Shown: positions 41,676-50,738, numbered from the stretch's first letter. The stretch: DNA of 64,000 bases from Paraburkholderia rhynchosiae (GCF_002879865.1 NZ_PNXY01000007.1:62001-126000); one strand, 5' to 3'. Made by a program: numbers and translations. The notes: generated from the letters alone by a model not told the origin.

Positions 41676-43892
41676 TCATCGTTCGTACGGCTTATAGATA
41701 TAGTTTGCATATCGATAGCGCCCGTATCCATAGCTATAGCGTCCCGGCCGCAGCCGCAATCCGTTGACAATGACGCCGCGCACCGGCAGTCCGATCTTCT
41801 GTAGTTGCCGGGCCGACTCGCGCAACTCGCCTATCCCGGTGACGCCTTGCCGCGCGACGAGGAAGGTGGTGCCCGCCATGCCCGCCAGACGCAACGCATC
41901 CGAGGCGGACAGAATCGGCGGACCGTCGAACAGTACGACGTCGTAGCCTGCCGCGAGATGGTGCAGCAGCACCTCGAGCCTGCCGCTCGAGAGCAGGTCG
42001 CTCGGACTCGCCACCTGCCGGCCGCCTGCAATGAAATCGACGCCGGCAAAGCGGGTTGCGCGGATAACTTCGGAGACTCCGAACGTCCCCTGGAGGAGGT
42101 CCGACAAGCCCGGACCACGGTCGCCGCCGAGATGGCGGTGCAGGAAGCCCCGGCGCATATCCGAGTCGATCAGCAGCACGCGCTTGCCGGTCGCACCGAT
42201 GACCGCCGCGAGATTCAGCGCGACAAATGACTTGCCGATACCGGGCGTCGGGCCGCTTATCAGGACGACGCGATTGCGCGCCCTGGTCATTGTGAATTCG
42301 AGCGCGGTGCGAAAACCCCGCAGGCTTTCGATCGCCGGATCGGCCGCGGATTCTGCCGCCAATACGAGGCTACGCGTGTTCGGGCGGCGGCTATGGGCGA
42401 GCTTCTCCTCCTGTCTGCTGAATGGAACGTTCGCATAGACGGGCAGACCGGTGTGCAACTCGACGTCGTACGGATCGTCGATCGCATCGAATAGACGCTG
42501 GCGCACCAGTGCGGCGACCACTCCGGCGAACAGCCCGAATAACAGCGACGCGAGGACAATCAACAGGTGTTTGGGCCGGATCGGCGTGTCAGGCACCACG
42601 GCCCCGTCAACCACCCTCACGTTGCCGACTTTGCCCGCCTTGATGAGCTTCAGCTGTTCGAGCGTGTTGCGCAGCATCGTGTCCAGCTCGGAGCCCACTT
42701 GCACATCGCGCTGCAGGCGCAAGACGCTTTGCTCCAGCGGCGGCAGCAGTGCCGTTCGGCTTGCGATCTGCGTCGCCTCTTCCTGCGCCGCGCGCAACTG
42801 CGCGTCGACCGATTGAACCGCCGGATGCTGACCGGTGAAGCGCGACAGTAATTCCTTGCGCTTCTGCTCGAGTTCGGCGCGGCGCGTCTGCGCGGCCACC
42901 GACAGCTGCAACAGGTTTGTCGCTTCCTCGCCGAGATCGATGGTGCCGTGCTTTGTGCGGAAGTCGTTGAAGCGCGTCTCCGAATCGGAAAGCTGTTGCT
43001 TCAACTCGGGCAACTGCACTTCGAGAAACCGGATCGAGCGCTCAGCCTCTTCCGATTTTCGTTTTACGTTCTGACTGACATATTCGGTGGCGATCGCGCC
43101 CAGCGTTGCGCTGATCTGTTTCCGGTCGCTGCCTTCGAGCGACACGCCGATAATGTCGGACTCCTTGCCCTTCTCGGCGATCGACAATTCGCGGCGCAAC
43201 TTCTCCGTGGTCGCCAGCTCGGAAAAACGGCGCAGTTCGAAGGTGGCACCCGGCTGGGCGTCGATGCTCTGGACCAGCAGTGTTAGCGGGCCGTAATGGG
43301 TCGTCGCGCTCAGTACTTCGCCGATCATGCCCTCCAGTTCGAGCTCGCCGTACTGGATCTCGTAGCGCTGTCCTTCGCCTTTCTTCAAGACGAACGGATG
43401 GTCGTAGAGTTCCTCCGGCACATCGAACTTGCTCACCTTGATGCTTTCGTTGCCCCAGACATAGCCGCGCGGACCCGGTGTGGACCAATGATCGGAATGT
43501 CGGCCGAGCCAGCGCCCGAACAACGGGAAATAGCGGGGCGTTGCCTGGATGTAGAGGTTCAGGCTATTGACAGCGCGACCGACCACCATCCGCGAGCCGA
43601 TCACCTGGGCTTCCCCGGACGGCGCCGTCTTGACATCGAACATCGCGGACACGTCGCCCAGAACATTTTTATTATTCGACGTACCCGCGTTCTCCTCGAC
43701 CTGCACGAGAACGTCCGCACGATAAACGGGTTGAGCGAAGACAGCGTAGCCAATGCCGATGGCCAGTACCACAGCCGTCGTGACGGTAATCAGCTTGCGG
43801 TTGTCGTAGAGTGCGTCGAAATAATTTGCGAACCCCGCTTGCGGATGCGCGTCGACGTCCTTGTACTCGAACGATGTGCTGCTTCGATTCAT
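41676..43892 (-). CDS. wzc: second Wzc-type co-polymerase and tyrosine autokinase (EPS-2)
   Basis: The 738-residue protein has the same architecture as the kinase at 6004-8289: a first membrane segment near residue 35-55, a Wzz domain, a periplasmic coiled coil, a second membrane segment near 460, and a kinase domain with Walker A GPTPGIGKS at 547-555, RVLLIDSDMRRG and YDVVLFDGPP. The C-terminal tail (residues 719-736) has eight tyrosines in 18 positions, denser than the five of the first protein. No Wza, Wzb or priming enzyme accompanies it, so it probably works with components encoded elsewhere. It has GGAGAA eight bases upstream and diverges from a small secreted protein gene. Confidence 0.95.
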   Translation of the reverse strand: MNRSSTSFEYKDVDAHPQAGFANYFDALYDNRKLITVTTAVVLAIGIGYAVFAQPVYRADVLVQVEENAGTSNNKNVLGDVSAMFDVKTAPSGEAQVIGSRMVVGRAVNSLNLYIQATPRYFPLFGRWLGRHSDHWSTPGPRGYVWGNESIKVSKFDVPEELYDHPFVLKKGEGQRYEIQYGELELEGMIGEVLSATTHYGPLTLLVQSIDAQPGATFELRRFSELATTEKLRRELSIAEKGKESDIIGVSLEGSDRKQISATLGAIATEYVSQNVKRKSEEAERSIRFLEVQLPELKQQLSDSETRFNDFRTKHGTIDLGEEATNLLQLSVAAQTRRAELEQKRKELLSRFTGQHPAVQSVDAQLRAAQEEATQIASRTALLPPLEQSVLRLQRDVQVGSELDTMLRNTLEQLKLIKAGKVGNVRVVDGAVVPDTPIRPKHLLIVLASLLFGLFAGVVAALVRQRLFDAIDDPYDVELHTGLPVYANVPFSRQEEKLAHSRRPNTRSLVLAAESAADPAIESLRGFRTALEFTMTRARNRVVLISGPTPGIGKSFVALNLAAVIGATGKRVLLIDSDMRRGFLHRHLGGDRGPGLSDLLQGTFGVSEVIRATRFAGVDFIAGGRQVASPSDLLSSGRLEVLLHHLAAGYDVVLFDGPPILSASDALRLAGMAGTTFLVARQGVTGIGELRESARQLQKIGLPVRGVIVNGLRLRPGRYSYGYGRYRYANYIYKPYER

Positions 43893-44065
43893 GCGCGTTC
43901 TCCAATAGTCGACGGGTTGCCACGTCAGACGGGCGCCGGGAGCAGCGCTGCACTACTAAGGGTCGGCGAAGTGTGCCGCGACACCTTCTCCGTGTAACTG
44001 CGGCTATACGAATTCGCTTCGATTTCCTACCATCGCATCACACGCATTCGTGGAGAGACCGAAAA

Positions 44066-44458
44066 ATGAAAACACTTCTTGTATCTGCTCTGTTGTTATC
44101 ACTCGCCACTCAGGAGCTGTGTGCTCAAACAATTCCATCGGCAACAGCACCGCGTTCTGTACCGCATTACGTCGAAAAACATTCTCAATTCGATGCGATG
44201 AGTCCGCACCCCGCCAGTGCCTCGACTATCTACGATGCCGATTCGGCTTTATCCTCATATGGGAAAAAGAGCCGTTATCTGCAACCGCCCGTCTATACTG
44301 GATCGAAAAACAACCGCACAAAAACCGCGCGGCCACACGTGAGGCAGCCGGCCAGCGCAGCAACCGCCGCGGGCGCTTACAGCAATAGTCCATGGAATGC
44401 AGACCAGACTTACGCGTCACCCCAGACGTCCGATCCATACAGTGCGCGCCCGCAGTAG
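44066..44458 (+). CDS. small secreted protein of unknown function within EPS-2
   Basis: The 130-residue protein has a signal peptide (MKTLLVSALLLSLATQELCA, cleavage likely at CAQ). The mature part is low in structure and rich in Ser, Ala, Tyr, Pro and Asn, ending SPWNADQTYASPQTSDPYSA. No cysteine remains after cleavage. I recognise no family. It is the only plus-strand gene inside EPS-2 and diverges from wzc, sharing a 173-base promoter region. A role in the envelope or extracellular matrix is possible. The start at 44066 has GGAGAG about nine bases upstream; the longer open frame overlaps wzc and is not supported. Confidence 0.65.
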   Translation: MKTLLVSALLLSLATQELCAQTIPSATAPRSVPHYVEKHSQFDAMSPHPASASTIYDADSALSSYGKKSRYLQPPVYTGSKNNRTKTARPHVRQPASAATAAGAYSNSPWNADQTYASPQTSDPYSARPQ

Positions 44459-44875
44459 TCACATGCGCAACCGCCAGAATCGCCCCTTCGCTCAACAGTA
44501 GCCGCTTTGCGGCCACACCGTTCACCGGATAGCCGACCCCGCCGAGATGTTCGCGATAAGCGGCGTCCGGCCTGCTTGTACCGCAGACCTGGTCACGCCT
44601 CACCTAGCCTCTTTCTTTCAGGTTCGCCGACGTGCTGTCGATCTGTTCAAGCCTTAATGAGGCTGTTTCCAGCCTCACACGCCTGGATTCATTTCGCGTC
44701 GTTCTTCGTCACCATAGTATTCAGACAGGCCTCTGAAGGAACGTGCGGCACCACACACAAAGTCCAACCGGGTAGTATTAAGTTCGCTCCATTCAACTTC
44801 GGTATCCATAATATTTTCTTGACAGCATACTTATGTCGTTACTCTTTTCATTTCACGCAAACGGCGTTTTTATTT
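44459..44875. other. AT-richer intergenic region in EPS-2
   Basis: About 417 bases between the convergent small secreted protein gene and a glycosyltransferase gene. GAGGCTG-TTTC-CAGCCTC (44659-44676) is a perfect 7-base-pair hairpin without a T-run. The right half is clearly AT-rich compared with the neighbours. No gene is recognisable. Confidence 0.4.
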
Positions 44876-46120
44876 TTAACGGGCGTGGCGCGCATTGTCT
44901 GTAAATAGTCCGGCTAACTCGCGAGTTGCAGCAGGCGCCATGTTTTCGCCGATATGCATGATCTCCGCGAGACGCTGCGCATAACGCTCAGGCAGATATT
45001 CGTCGACGTCATACTTTCTATCGGCATCCGCAAGATGGATGGCCAGCTCGCCGATCGCCCGCTTCAGGCTCTTTGGGTCGGCGTGGAATTTGATCTTATT
45101 GCCGACCGAATCCCCGGTCGTCGCCATGCTGCCGCCGTCGTGAACGAGCGCGGGTATACCGAGCATCGCCGCCTCGATGATGACGAGCGGCGCGTTTTCG
45201 GCGCCAACGGACGGCACCACGACCGCATCGGCAAAGCGCTGCATTTCCGGGAACAACTTCTCTTGCGGCATGCTGCCAAAAAAGATCAGCTTGCGCTGTT
45301 CGACGAGCGACGCGTAACGTTGCTCGATCGCCGCGCGATCCGGACCGTCGCCATAGACGCCAATAGCGTGGATCCCGTCGAAGTCCGCCGCCTGCGCGAG
45401 CGCAATGAACTGCGCGAGGCCCTTTTCCTGCGAGATCCTTCCGGCGAACGCGAGATTGAAGCGCTGCTTGCCGCGCACCGTCACTAGCGGCTGCGCAATC
45501 GGAACCGCAGAGGGATTGTGCAGAATCACCGTGTTGTCGATGCCGCTGCGATGCAGTGCTTCCTGCATAAAAGCACTGGGACACAGTATCCGTTCGAACA
45601 CACGCGCAGGTTGATACGCCGCGCGTATGACGTGCCAGTACGCCTTGGTCATCAGGTCGTGCACGAAACCTTTGGGCGTCGGGCGAAGCTTGAATGCCGC
45701 GCGCGTGCGCAAGATGTCGAGCGGAAGAATCACGGGCCGGCGGTCGTTGTCGAAGTACTGCAACGACGGGTTGTAATAGACCAGATGATAGTCGTGGCAC
45801 GTGTGGTAAGCGCGGTACCGCAGATCGCGCTGATGGCGCGCGATCACATTCAATATCGAGGGCGAGAGAGCGTTATGGTAGTTGTGCACCATCAGACGGT
45901 GCGGCCGGAATCTGAGAAGCGCCTTCTCGATCGCGCGCGCGGCGGACAAGTTCCATGACCGGGACAACATGGTGGAGGGCACGGAAAACTGATTGTCGTC
46001 GAAGCGTTCGACGTCGACATCGGGCAATGTGGCCAAGAGGTCAGCCGATTGTCGGTAGACGACTTCCGCGCCGCCCCCTTGCGCAAAATCGTTGATCACC
46101 AATACCCTGCAGCGCTGCAT
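44876..46120 (-). CDS. GT4-family glycosyltransferase (EPS-2)
   Basis: The 414-residue GT-B protein starts with RVLVINDFAQGGGAEVVYRQ, the glycine-rich acceptor loop, and includes RLMVHNYHNALSPSILNVIA and CHDYHLVYYNPSL. The donor half has NLAFAGRISQEKGLAQFIAL, AIGVYGDGPDRAAIE and VVVPSVGAENAPLVIIEAAM, the E-x7-E region. The start at 46120 has GGAGAG four bases upstream. It is separated from wzc by the plus-strand secreted protein gene, so it heads its own end of a transcript with the deacetylase upstream. Donor unknown. Confidence 0.92.
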   Translation of the reverse strand: MQRCRVLVINDFAQGGGAEVVYRQSADLLATLPDVDVERFDDNQFSVPSTMLSRSWNLSAARAIEKALLRFRPHRLMVHNYHNALSPSILNVIARHQRDLRYRAYHTCHDYHLVYYNPSLQYFDNDRRPVILPLDILRTRAAFKLRPTPKGFVHDLMTKAYWHVIRAAYQPARVFERILCPSAFMQEALHRSGIDNTVILHNPSAVPIAQPLVTVRGKQRFNLAFAGRISQEKGLAQFIALAQAADFDGIHAIGVYGDGPDRAAIEQRYASLVEQRKLIFFGSMPQEKLFPEMQRFADAVVVPSVGAENAPLVIIEAAMLGIPALVHDGGSMATTGDSVGNKIKFHADPKSLKRAIGELAIHLADADRKYDVDEYLPERYAQRLAEIMHIGENMAPAATRELAGLFTDNARHAR

Positions 46121-46268
46121 GTTGCTCTCCAATTGAACGCACGAACGCAACCACGCAAAACGCGGAACGGTGTCCGTTTCAGATTTACTTCTTACAAATA
46201 TCCTACTGGCACCCTCTCTATGGCTCTGTTTGTCAGCACACGTAGTTCGACATTGCACTAACGCAAGA

Positions 46269-47153
46269 TTAGAACTGCGGAAACTTTCCTTTCCAACCGC
46301 CGCCCTCCTTCAGATAGCGCAGAAACAGCGGAATGCCGGTCAATTGCGCAGCAAACCGCCGCGTCGACGCAGTGTCGTCAACGATGATCGTGCGCAACCG
46401 GAATGGATCGCTGCGCTGGTCATTCCAACCAATATCGCAGGTGCGTGCGCTCCTGAATCCCGCCGCCTTCACGAGGTCGACTTCGCGCTCGCCATAGTTG
46501 CCGTTCGGATAGGCGAAGTGCTCGCAGGCATTGTTGAGCAGCGCTTCGAGTTCATGTTTGCTGTCGGTGATCTCGCTCGCGCACTCGGCATCGGTGCAGC
46601 GTGTCAGCACTGGATGAAAGCGCGTATGCGCCTGAAAGTCCACGTGCGAGCGCATCGCTTCCATCTGCTCGAGACTCAGGCCGGTCGGCCGGTCGTCAAT
46701 GTCCTGCTGAAAACCTTGAGCGGCGAGTTCGGCGAGGCGCTCCGCATTGGTCATCCGCTTCAATCGCTCGTGGCCCGCACTCAGCGAACCGGGATGCAGC
46801 CACCAATGCGTGCGCGGACGGCCCACGATGCGGCTGCACAGGAAGATGGTTGGCCGCACGTTGTGCTTGATGAAGATCGGCAGCAAGGCCGCGTTGCCCG
46901 CGTGACCGTCATCGAGCGTGATGGCTGCCCGCGGACGTCCGGTGCCGGGTGCGCGGACATCCGTCAGCGGCACCAGATCGCAGATTTTCCGCAGGTACCG
47001 CAGATGTCTGTCGAGCGTCACCGGGTCAGGGTCGTGATAAAGCAGGACCGCTACCCGGTCGCGCCATAGAAAGATACGCGTGGCGCGGGCAAGGCCGGTG
47101 AGCACGAGAAGCCCTGCGAGGATCTCCTTGATGATTGCCTTACCCCGTTTCAT
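46269..47153 (-). CDS. polysaccharide deacetylase (NodB/CE4 family, EPS-2)
   Basis: The 294-residue protein has a hydrophobic N-terminal segment (AIIKEILAGLLVLTGLARAT) that may anchor it in the membrane. The CE4 domain shows AAITLDDGHAGNAALLPIFI (motif 1, TLDDG), FQAHTRFHPVLT (motif 2 with both histidines) and HFAYPNGNYGEREV (motif 3). Such enzymes remove N- or O-acetyl groups from polysaccharide. It may deacetylate EPS-2 in the periplasm, as in other exopolysaccharide systems. The start at 47153 follows GAGGG; ATG at 47195 is an alternative. Confidence 0.9.
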   Translation of the reverse strand: MKRGKAIIKEILAGLLVLTGLARATRIFLWRDRVAVLLYHDPDPVTLDRHLRYLRKICDLVPLTDVRAPGTGRPRAAITLDDGHAGNAALLPIFIKHNVRPTIFLCSRIVGRPRTHWWLHPGSLSAGHERLKRMTNAERLAELAAQGFQQDIDDRPTGLSLEQMEAMRSHVDFQAHTRFHPVLTRCTDAECASEITDSKHELEALLNNACEHFAYPNGNYGEREVDLVKAAGFRSARTCDIGWNDQRSDPFRLRTIIVDDTASTRRFAAQLTGIPLFLRYLKEGGGWKGKFPQF

Positions 47154-47263
47154 ATTGCCCTCATTGACTGCGTCTCGCCGAACTGGTGCCGCCATGATGG
47201 AGCCTGGAATCGTGTGGAAACCGGTCCATCGAGGACCGCGTGGATTCCCTGAAAGATCCGGTT

Positions 47264-48517
47264 TCACTCACTCGTTTGCTCTGACATCGGCGAGTCGCCG
47301 GGCGACCACCGGCTTTCTCTCGCGCCCGCTTTCAACGAACCGGCGATATGACGCGCCACGCTCGGTGCGGCGTGCTTGGTGCCGTAGACAAAGCGCATCA
47401 CAGGTCCAAAACTGTGAGCAGAAGCCGGCCCGATCACATAGAGGCCGCCAATCCTGGTCTCGTAGTTGGACGTGAGTTCGGGCAAGCCGCCGTGGACCGA
47501 AATCGCGTCCACGATGTCCTTCGAAAGAAATGCGTGCTGCCGCATATCGGTCTTGAAGCCTGTCGCCGCGATCACATGGTCCGCGTCGACCAGCGCCTCC
47601 TCGTTGTCGCTCATCACGCGCAGCACCACGCGGTCGTTGTCGATCGATGCGGAGCGAACCTCCGTGCGAGACCAGATCTCCACCTTGTCGACCACGCGAT
47701 CGTGCAGCCACCACGCGCCGGAAGCGCCATACGACTTGTCCATGACGAGCCGGCGCCTGGCCTGGTCGAGCATATGAAAAAGGTGTGGACATTCGGACAG
47801 GAACAGCGATCGCCAGCCTCGCCCGAGCCCCGCGTCGGGATGCCTGATTTTTGACAGGATGCTGCGCCCAGCTTCGGGCCTTTCATGCCACACTATCTCC
47901 GCTTCGCGCATCAGCACGCGAACCCGCGCGCCCAGTTCGTGCAGCAGCGCGGAGAGCCCGAGCGCCGACTGGCCACCGCCGACAATCACGATGTCCTTGC
48001 CGCGTGCCCACGTAAGATCGCCGTGCTGCTCCGAGTGCGACGCATAGCGTTGCGGCAGACCTTGTAGGGCCGGCGGCGTTTGGGCATAGCCTTTGAGGCC
48101 CAGCGCAATCACCACCTTGCGCGCGATCAACGAGCGGCCGTCGCTAAGCGCCAACTGAAATTGCCCGCCGACGCGCCGCAGATTGAGGACGTCCACCGCC
48201 TGGATATCGCCGACGAGACTCCCCTGGAACCAGAGCCCATAGTCGACGAATGTCTCGAGCGGAAACGCCATGCCCATCGGCTGATAGGGAATGCCTTTCT
48301 GGCGGCAATAGTCTTCTACCGTGAATCCGCTTCGCGGCGCATGGAGGCTCGAGGCGAACGCCTCGGAACGCAACAGCATCCCAGGGGGCATGTAGTTTCT
48401 CCAGGCGCCCATAGGCTCCCCGAGAATCTGATGGGCCATGCCCGCAGCTCGCAGATGAGCCGCCAGCGACGACCCATAGGGCCCCGCGCCAATGATTGCG
48501 GTGTCGGTCACGGACAT
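47264..48517 (-). CDS. FAD-dependent NAD(P)-binding oxidoreductase (flavin monooxygenase-like, EPS-2)
   Basis: The 417-residue protein has an N-terminal FAD motif (TAIIGAGPYGSSLAAHL), a second Rossmann motif for NAD(P) (DIVIVGGGQSALGLSALLHE, about residue 175) and the ATGF motif (DHVIAATGFKTDMR). This arrangement fits N-hydroxylating or flavin-containing monooxygenases and related dehydrogenases. A strong GGAGGAG site precedes the start. A role in EPS synthesis is unusual; together with the ATP-grasp ligase just upstream it may modify or amidate a sugar or make a small molecule. The substrate is unknown. Confidence 0.88.
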   Translation of the reverse strand: MSVTDTAIIGAGPYGSSLAAHLRAAGMAHQILGEPMGAWRNYMPPGMLLRSEAFASSLHAPRSGFTVEDYCRQKGIPYQPMGMAFPLETFVDYGLWFQGSLVGDIQAVDVLNLRRVGGQFQLALSDGRSLIARKVVIALGLKGYAQTPPALQGLPQRYASHSEQHGDLTWARGKDIVIVGGGQSALGLSALLHELGARVRVLMREAEIVWHERPEAGRSILSKIRHPDAGLGRGWRSLFLSECPHLFHMLDQARRRLVMDKSYGASGAWWLHDRVVDKVEIWSRTEVRSASIDNDRVVLRVMSDNEEALVDADHVIAATGFKTDMRQHAFLSKDIVDAISVHGGLPELTSNYETRIGGLYVIGPASAHSFGPVMRFVYGTKHAAPSVARHIAGSLKAGARESRWSPGDSPMSEQTSE

Positions 48518-48610
48518 TGTTCGTCTCCTCCAAAGGCGGGATGCATCGCCGCGCAGCGCACGCTTGCCAACGAGGTGCCGCGCACGACACGATCTGCGTG
48601 CCGGTCCAAA

Positions 48611-49804
48611 TCAGGCTTTCGCTTGCCGCGGTTCTGGCGCCTTGATGGCCTTCCGCCACCCGCGCTTCATGCACCGTAGCGGACTGACCACGCAATAGAA
48701 TTGCAGCGCAGGAAGCGGATCGCTCCAGCGAAAGTAACCGTCGACTATCTTTGTCCGCTCATGCAGAAGATCCGGCGGCGGGCGGTCGGCGAACGTTGCG
48801 CGCCACGCGACCGGCACACGGCATGAGCCTTCGGGCAACGGCGGCAGTCCGGCTTCATGCCGGTAGGCGGCAAGCGGGATGTTGACCCCGCATAGCGTGG
48901 CGATTTCTTCCTGCCAGTCCGTGCGGCCGACCGTCGGCTCGACCATCACGAACTCCTTGTAGTTGTCGTCCCACTTGTATTCGATGCTGCCCATTCCGTC
49001 AAAGCCGGCCTGTTCGGCGAACGACAACGTGAGTGGTTCGAGCACGCCGCGCGCTTCGGGCGCGGCAACGCATATCGCGGTACTGCCGGTCCCCGGTGGC
49101 GAACTGAGTACCTTGCGTCCGGTGAAGATGCTGACGACTCTCCCACCGCTGCCTCGATAGAAGAGCGTGAAATAGATGTTGCTGTCCGGCCCTTCGATCC
49201 ACTCCTGCGCGATGATCCCGCCTGGCGTGGCCAGCATCGCGGCGGCACGCTCGCGTGCATCCTGCAGGCAATCAACACGCAGCGCGCGCTCCTTCTCGCC
49301 CCTCAATACATTGCGTTTGTCGTCCGGTTTCAACACGCACGGGTAACGCAATTCCGACAGATATTGAATGTCGGATAGCTTCTCGAGCACGACGGAGCGC
49401 GGCACAGGAAAGTGGTGCTTCGTCGCGAAGTCGTGGAATCTCGCCTTACTGGACAGCATTTCGACGGTGTCGCCCACCGGCAGACGAAAACGAAACCACC
49501 TGGAAAGCACCTCGCGATTTTCCGACACCGCATGGACGGCGTCTTCATCGGTCAGGATAAGAACAGGAGGCTGACTAAATTTCTTGCCGAGCGCGATCAT
49601 GTCATCCACAAAAGCTTTTCCAATAAAGCTCTTAACAGAGTGAGCGCGAACGTAACGACACCACAATCCCGCGCGCATTCTTTTTGTTTCGACCGCTATG
49701 ACTGGAACCCTGGCATGTGCGAGAGACCTCGCCACGCCGAGCCCATTCAGTTCCGCTCCCACAACTACGCCTACCGTCTGATCAAAACCGTATGGGCTCG
49801 ACAT
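48611..49804 (-). CDS. ATP-grasp family carboxylate-amine ligase-like protein (EPS-2)
   Basis: The 397-residue protein has an N-terminal pre-ATP-grasp part (QTVGVVVGAELNGLGVARSL, VPVIAVETKRMRAGLWCR) and an ATP-grasp core: KARFHDFATKHHFPVPRSVV, YPCVLKPDDKRNVLRGEKER, AQEWIEGPDSNIYFTLFYRG, EQAGFDGMGSIEYKWDD and EFVMVEPTVGRTDWQEE with acidic metal ligands. Such enzymes join a carboxylate to an amine using ATP. It is the first gene of EPS-2 on this strand. The start at 49804 follows a GGA-containing stretch; upstream frame lacks features. Its substrate is not deducible; attaching an amino acid to a sugar acid is one idea. Confidence 0.88.
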   Translation of the reverse strand: MSSPYGFDQTVGVVVGAELNGLGVARSLAHARVPVIAVETKRMRAGLWCRYVRAHSVKSFIGKAFVDDMIALGKKFSQPPVLILTDEDAVHAVSENREVLSRWFRFRLPVGDTVEMLSSKARFHDFATKHHFPVPRSVVLEKLSDIQYLSELRYPCVLKPDDKRNVLRGEKERALRVDCLQDARERAAAMLATPGGIIAQEWIEGPDSNIYFTLFYRGSGGRVVSIFTGRKVLSSPPGTGSTAICVAAPEARGVLEPLTLSFAEQAGFDGMGSIEYKWDDNYKEFVMVEPTVGRTDWQEEIATLCGVNIPLAAYRHEAGLPPLPEGSCRVPVAWRATFADRPPPDLLHERTKIVDGYFRWSDPLPALQFYCVVSPLRCMKRGWRKAIKAPEPRQAKA

Positions 49805-50199
49805 AGGATCGATTTCCTCAGTCCTCGTACGTGCGCGACCCTCAAGCCATCGCTGGGGGTCATGCGATCGACATTCCAATGGAATGCGGTATCACTAACC
49901 GCCTTGCCGAAGCCGGCTAGGCGCTCAATCTTTGGTGGGACAGAAAATCTGCTCAGGTGGTCTGCACGTCTGCGTACGCGCCGGCTTCGAGAGATGTGTC
50001 TTGCAGCACCGGGCGCGGGCCTCATCATGTTGCTCGCGGCGTAAAGCACTGTACCGGGCGCGCAGGGCGGAGAAAGGTGCGGCGGCGCACAGTGGGTAAT
50101 AAAAAGAAAACGGGGGTCATGCCGATGGCGTGGACTCAGCAAAAGTTCTCGCCAGGTACCGTCGACGCCGGTATTTCGCTCGGATCAATTTCATTTCTT
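49805..50199. other. upstream region of EPS-2, no gene seen
   Basis: About 400 bases before the ATP-grasp gene. It should contain the EPS-2 promoter. I find no convincing -35/-10 pair and no sigma-54 consensus. No credible gene is present on either strand. Confidence 0.35.
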
Positions 50200-50333
50200 C
50201 CGACGGTTCTTATCGGCGATAATAAAGTCTGTCACGCGGTGATTTTTAATCCGCTGATTCAACATACGAATCTCCGGGCCAAATAGTCGTTGGCAATGAT
50301 TTCGAAATTGGCTCCTATTGCTCGCTTTTCGGC
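50200..50333 (+). pseudogene. possible decayed hexapeptide-repeat acyltransferase fragment
   Basis: Two plus-strand frames joined by a shift near 50280 give LPTVLIGDNKVCHAVIFNPL and then IVVGNDFEIGSYCSLFG (50283-50333). The second piece looks like a left-handed beta-helix turn of hexapeptide-repeat acyltransferases. No start, stop or full domain is present. If real it is a relic of a sugar O-acyltransferase at the edge of EPS-2. The match is short and could be chance. Confidence 0.25.
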
Positions 50334-50420
50334 TGCTGGGCATCTCGCGCTGCGGAGATGCGCCGTTCGGCGACCTAACTAATAAGATCAGCCGTCGTCG
50401 ATCCTATCGACTACCAATGC

Positions 50421-50738
50421 CTACAGGCCCCAGATGATGTCCGCGTCGCGCCTGCTCGCTTCCCGCAGCATGTCAAGAAACGGCCATGCGCGTTGCGACA
50501 GTCCGTTGCGCGACTCGCGCCGGTTGCCTGGCGAACAATGCAACGCTTCAAGTGCAACCTCGGCCGTGGCCTCTTCAGTGATCGCGGATTCGAGCCGGTT
50601 AATCGCGGCGGGCAATTCGTCGTGCATGATCACGCCTCGCTCGCTCAGACGCTTGCCGATAACGCCCAGTAAGTACTGGGCAAGGTCGCGAAGCATCACC
50701 ACGTCGGGTGAGGCAGTGGATTGGAAGGTAATCAGCAT
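50421..50738 (-). CDS. DUF1840 family protein
   Basis: The 105-residue protein matches DUF1840: MLITFQSTASPDVVMLRDLA, LGVIGKRLSERGVIMHDELP, AINRLESAI and the closing AWPFLDMLREASRRDADIIW. The family is common in beta-proteobacteria and has no established function. The start at 50738 has GAGGAG seven bases upstream. It diverges from the aromatic degradation operon, but a functional link is not evident. Confidence 0.93.
   Translation of the reverse strand: MLITFQSTASPDVVMLRDLAQYLLGVIGKRLSERGVIMHDELPAAINRLESAITEEATAEVALEALHCSPGNRRESRNGLSQRAWPFLDMLREASRRDADIIWGL

Noticed and set aside
44659..44676. Hairpin GAGGCTG/CAGCCTC as a terminator
   Set aside because: There is no T-run on either strand; kept only as a note on the intergenic region.
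49957..50286. 109-residue plus-strand frame upstream of EPS-2 as a functional gene
   Set aside because: The first half is arginine-rich nonsense; only the last part might be a decayed acyltransferase, reported separately with low confidence.
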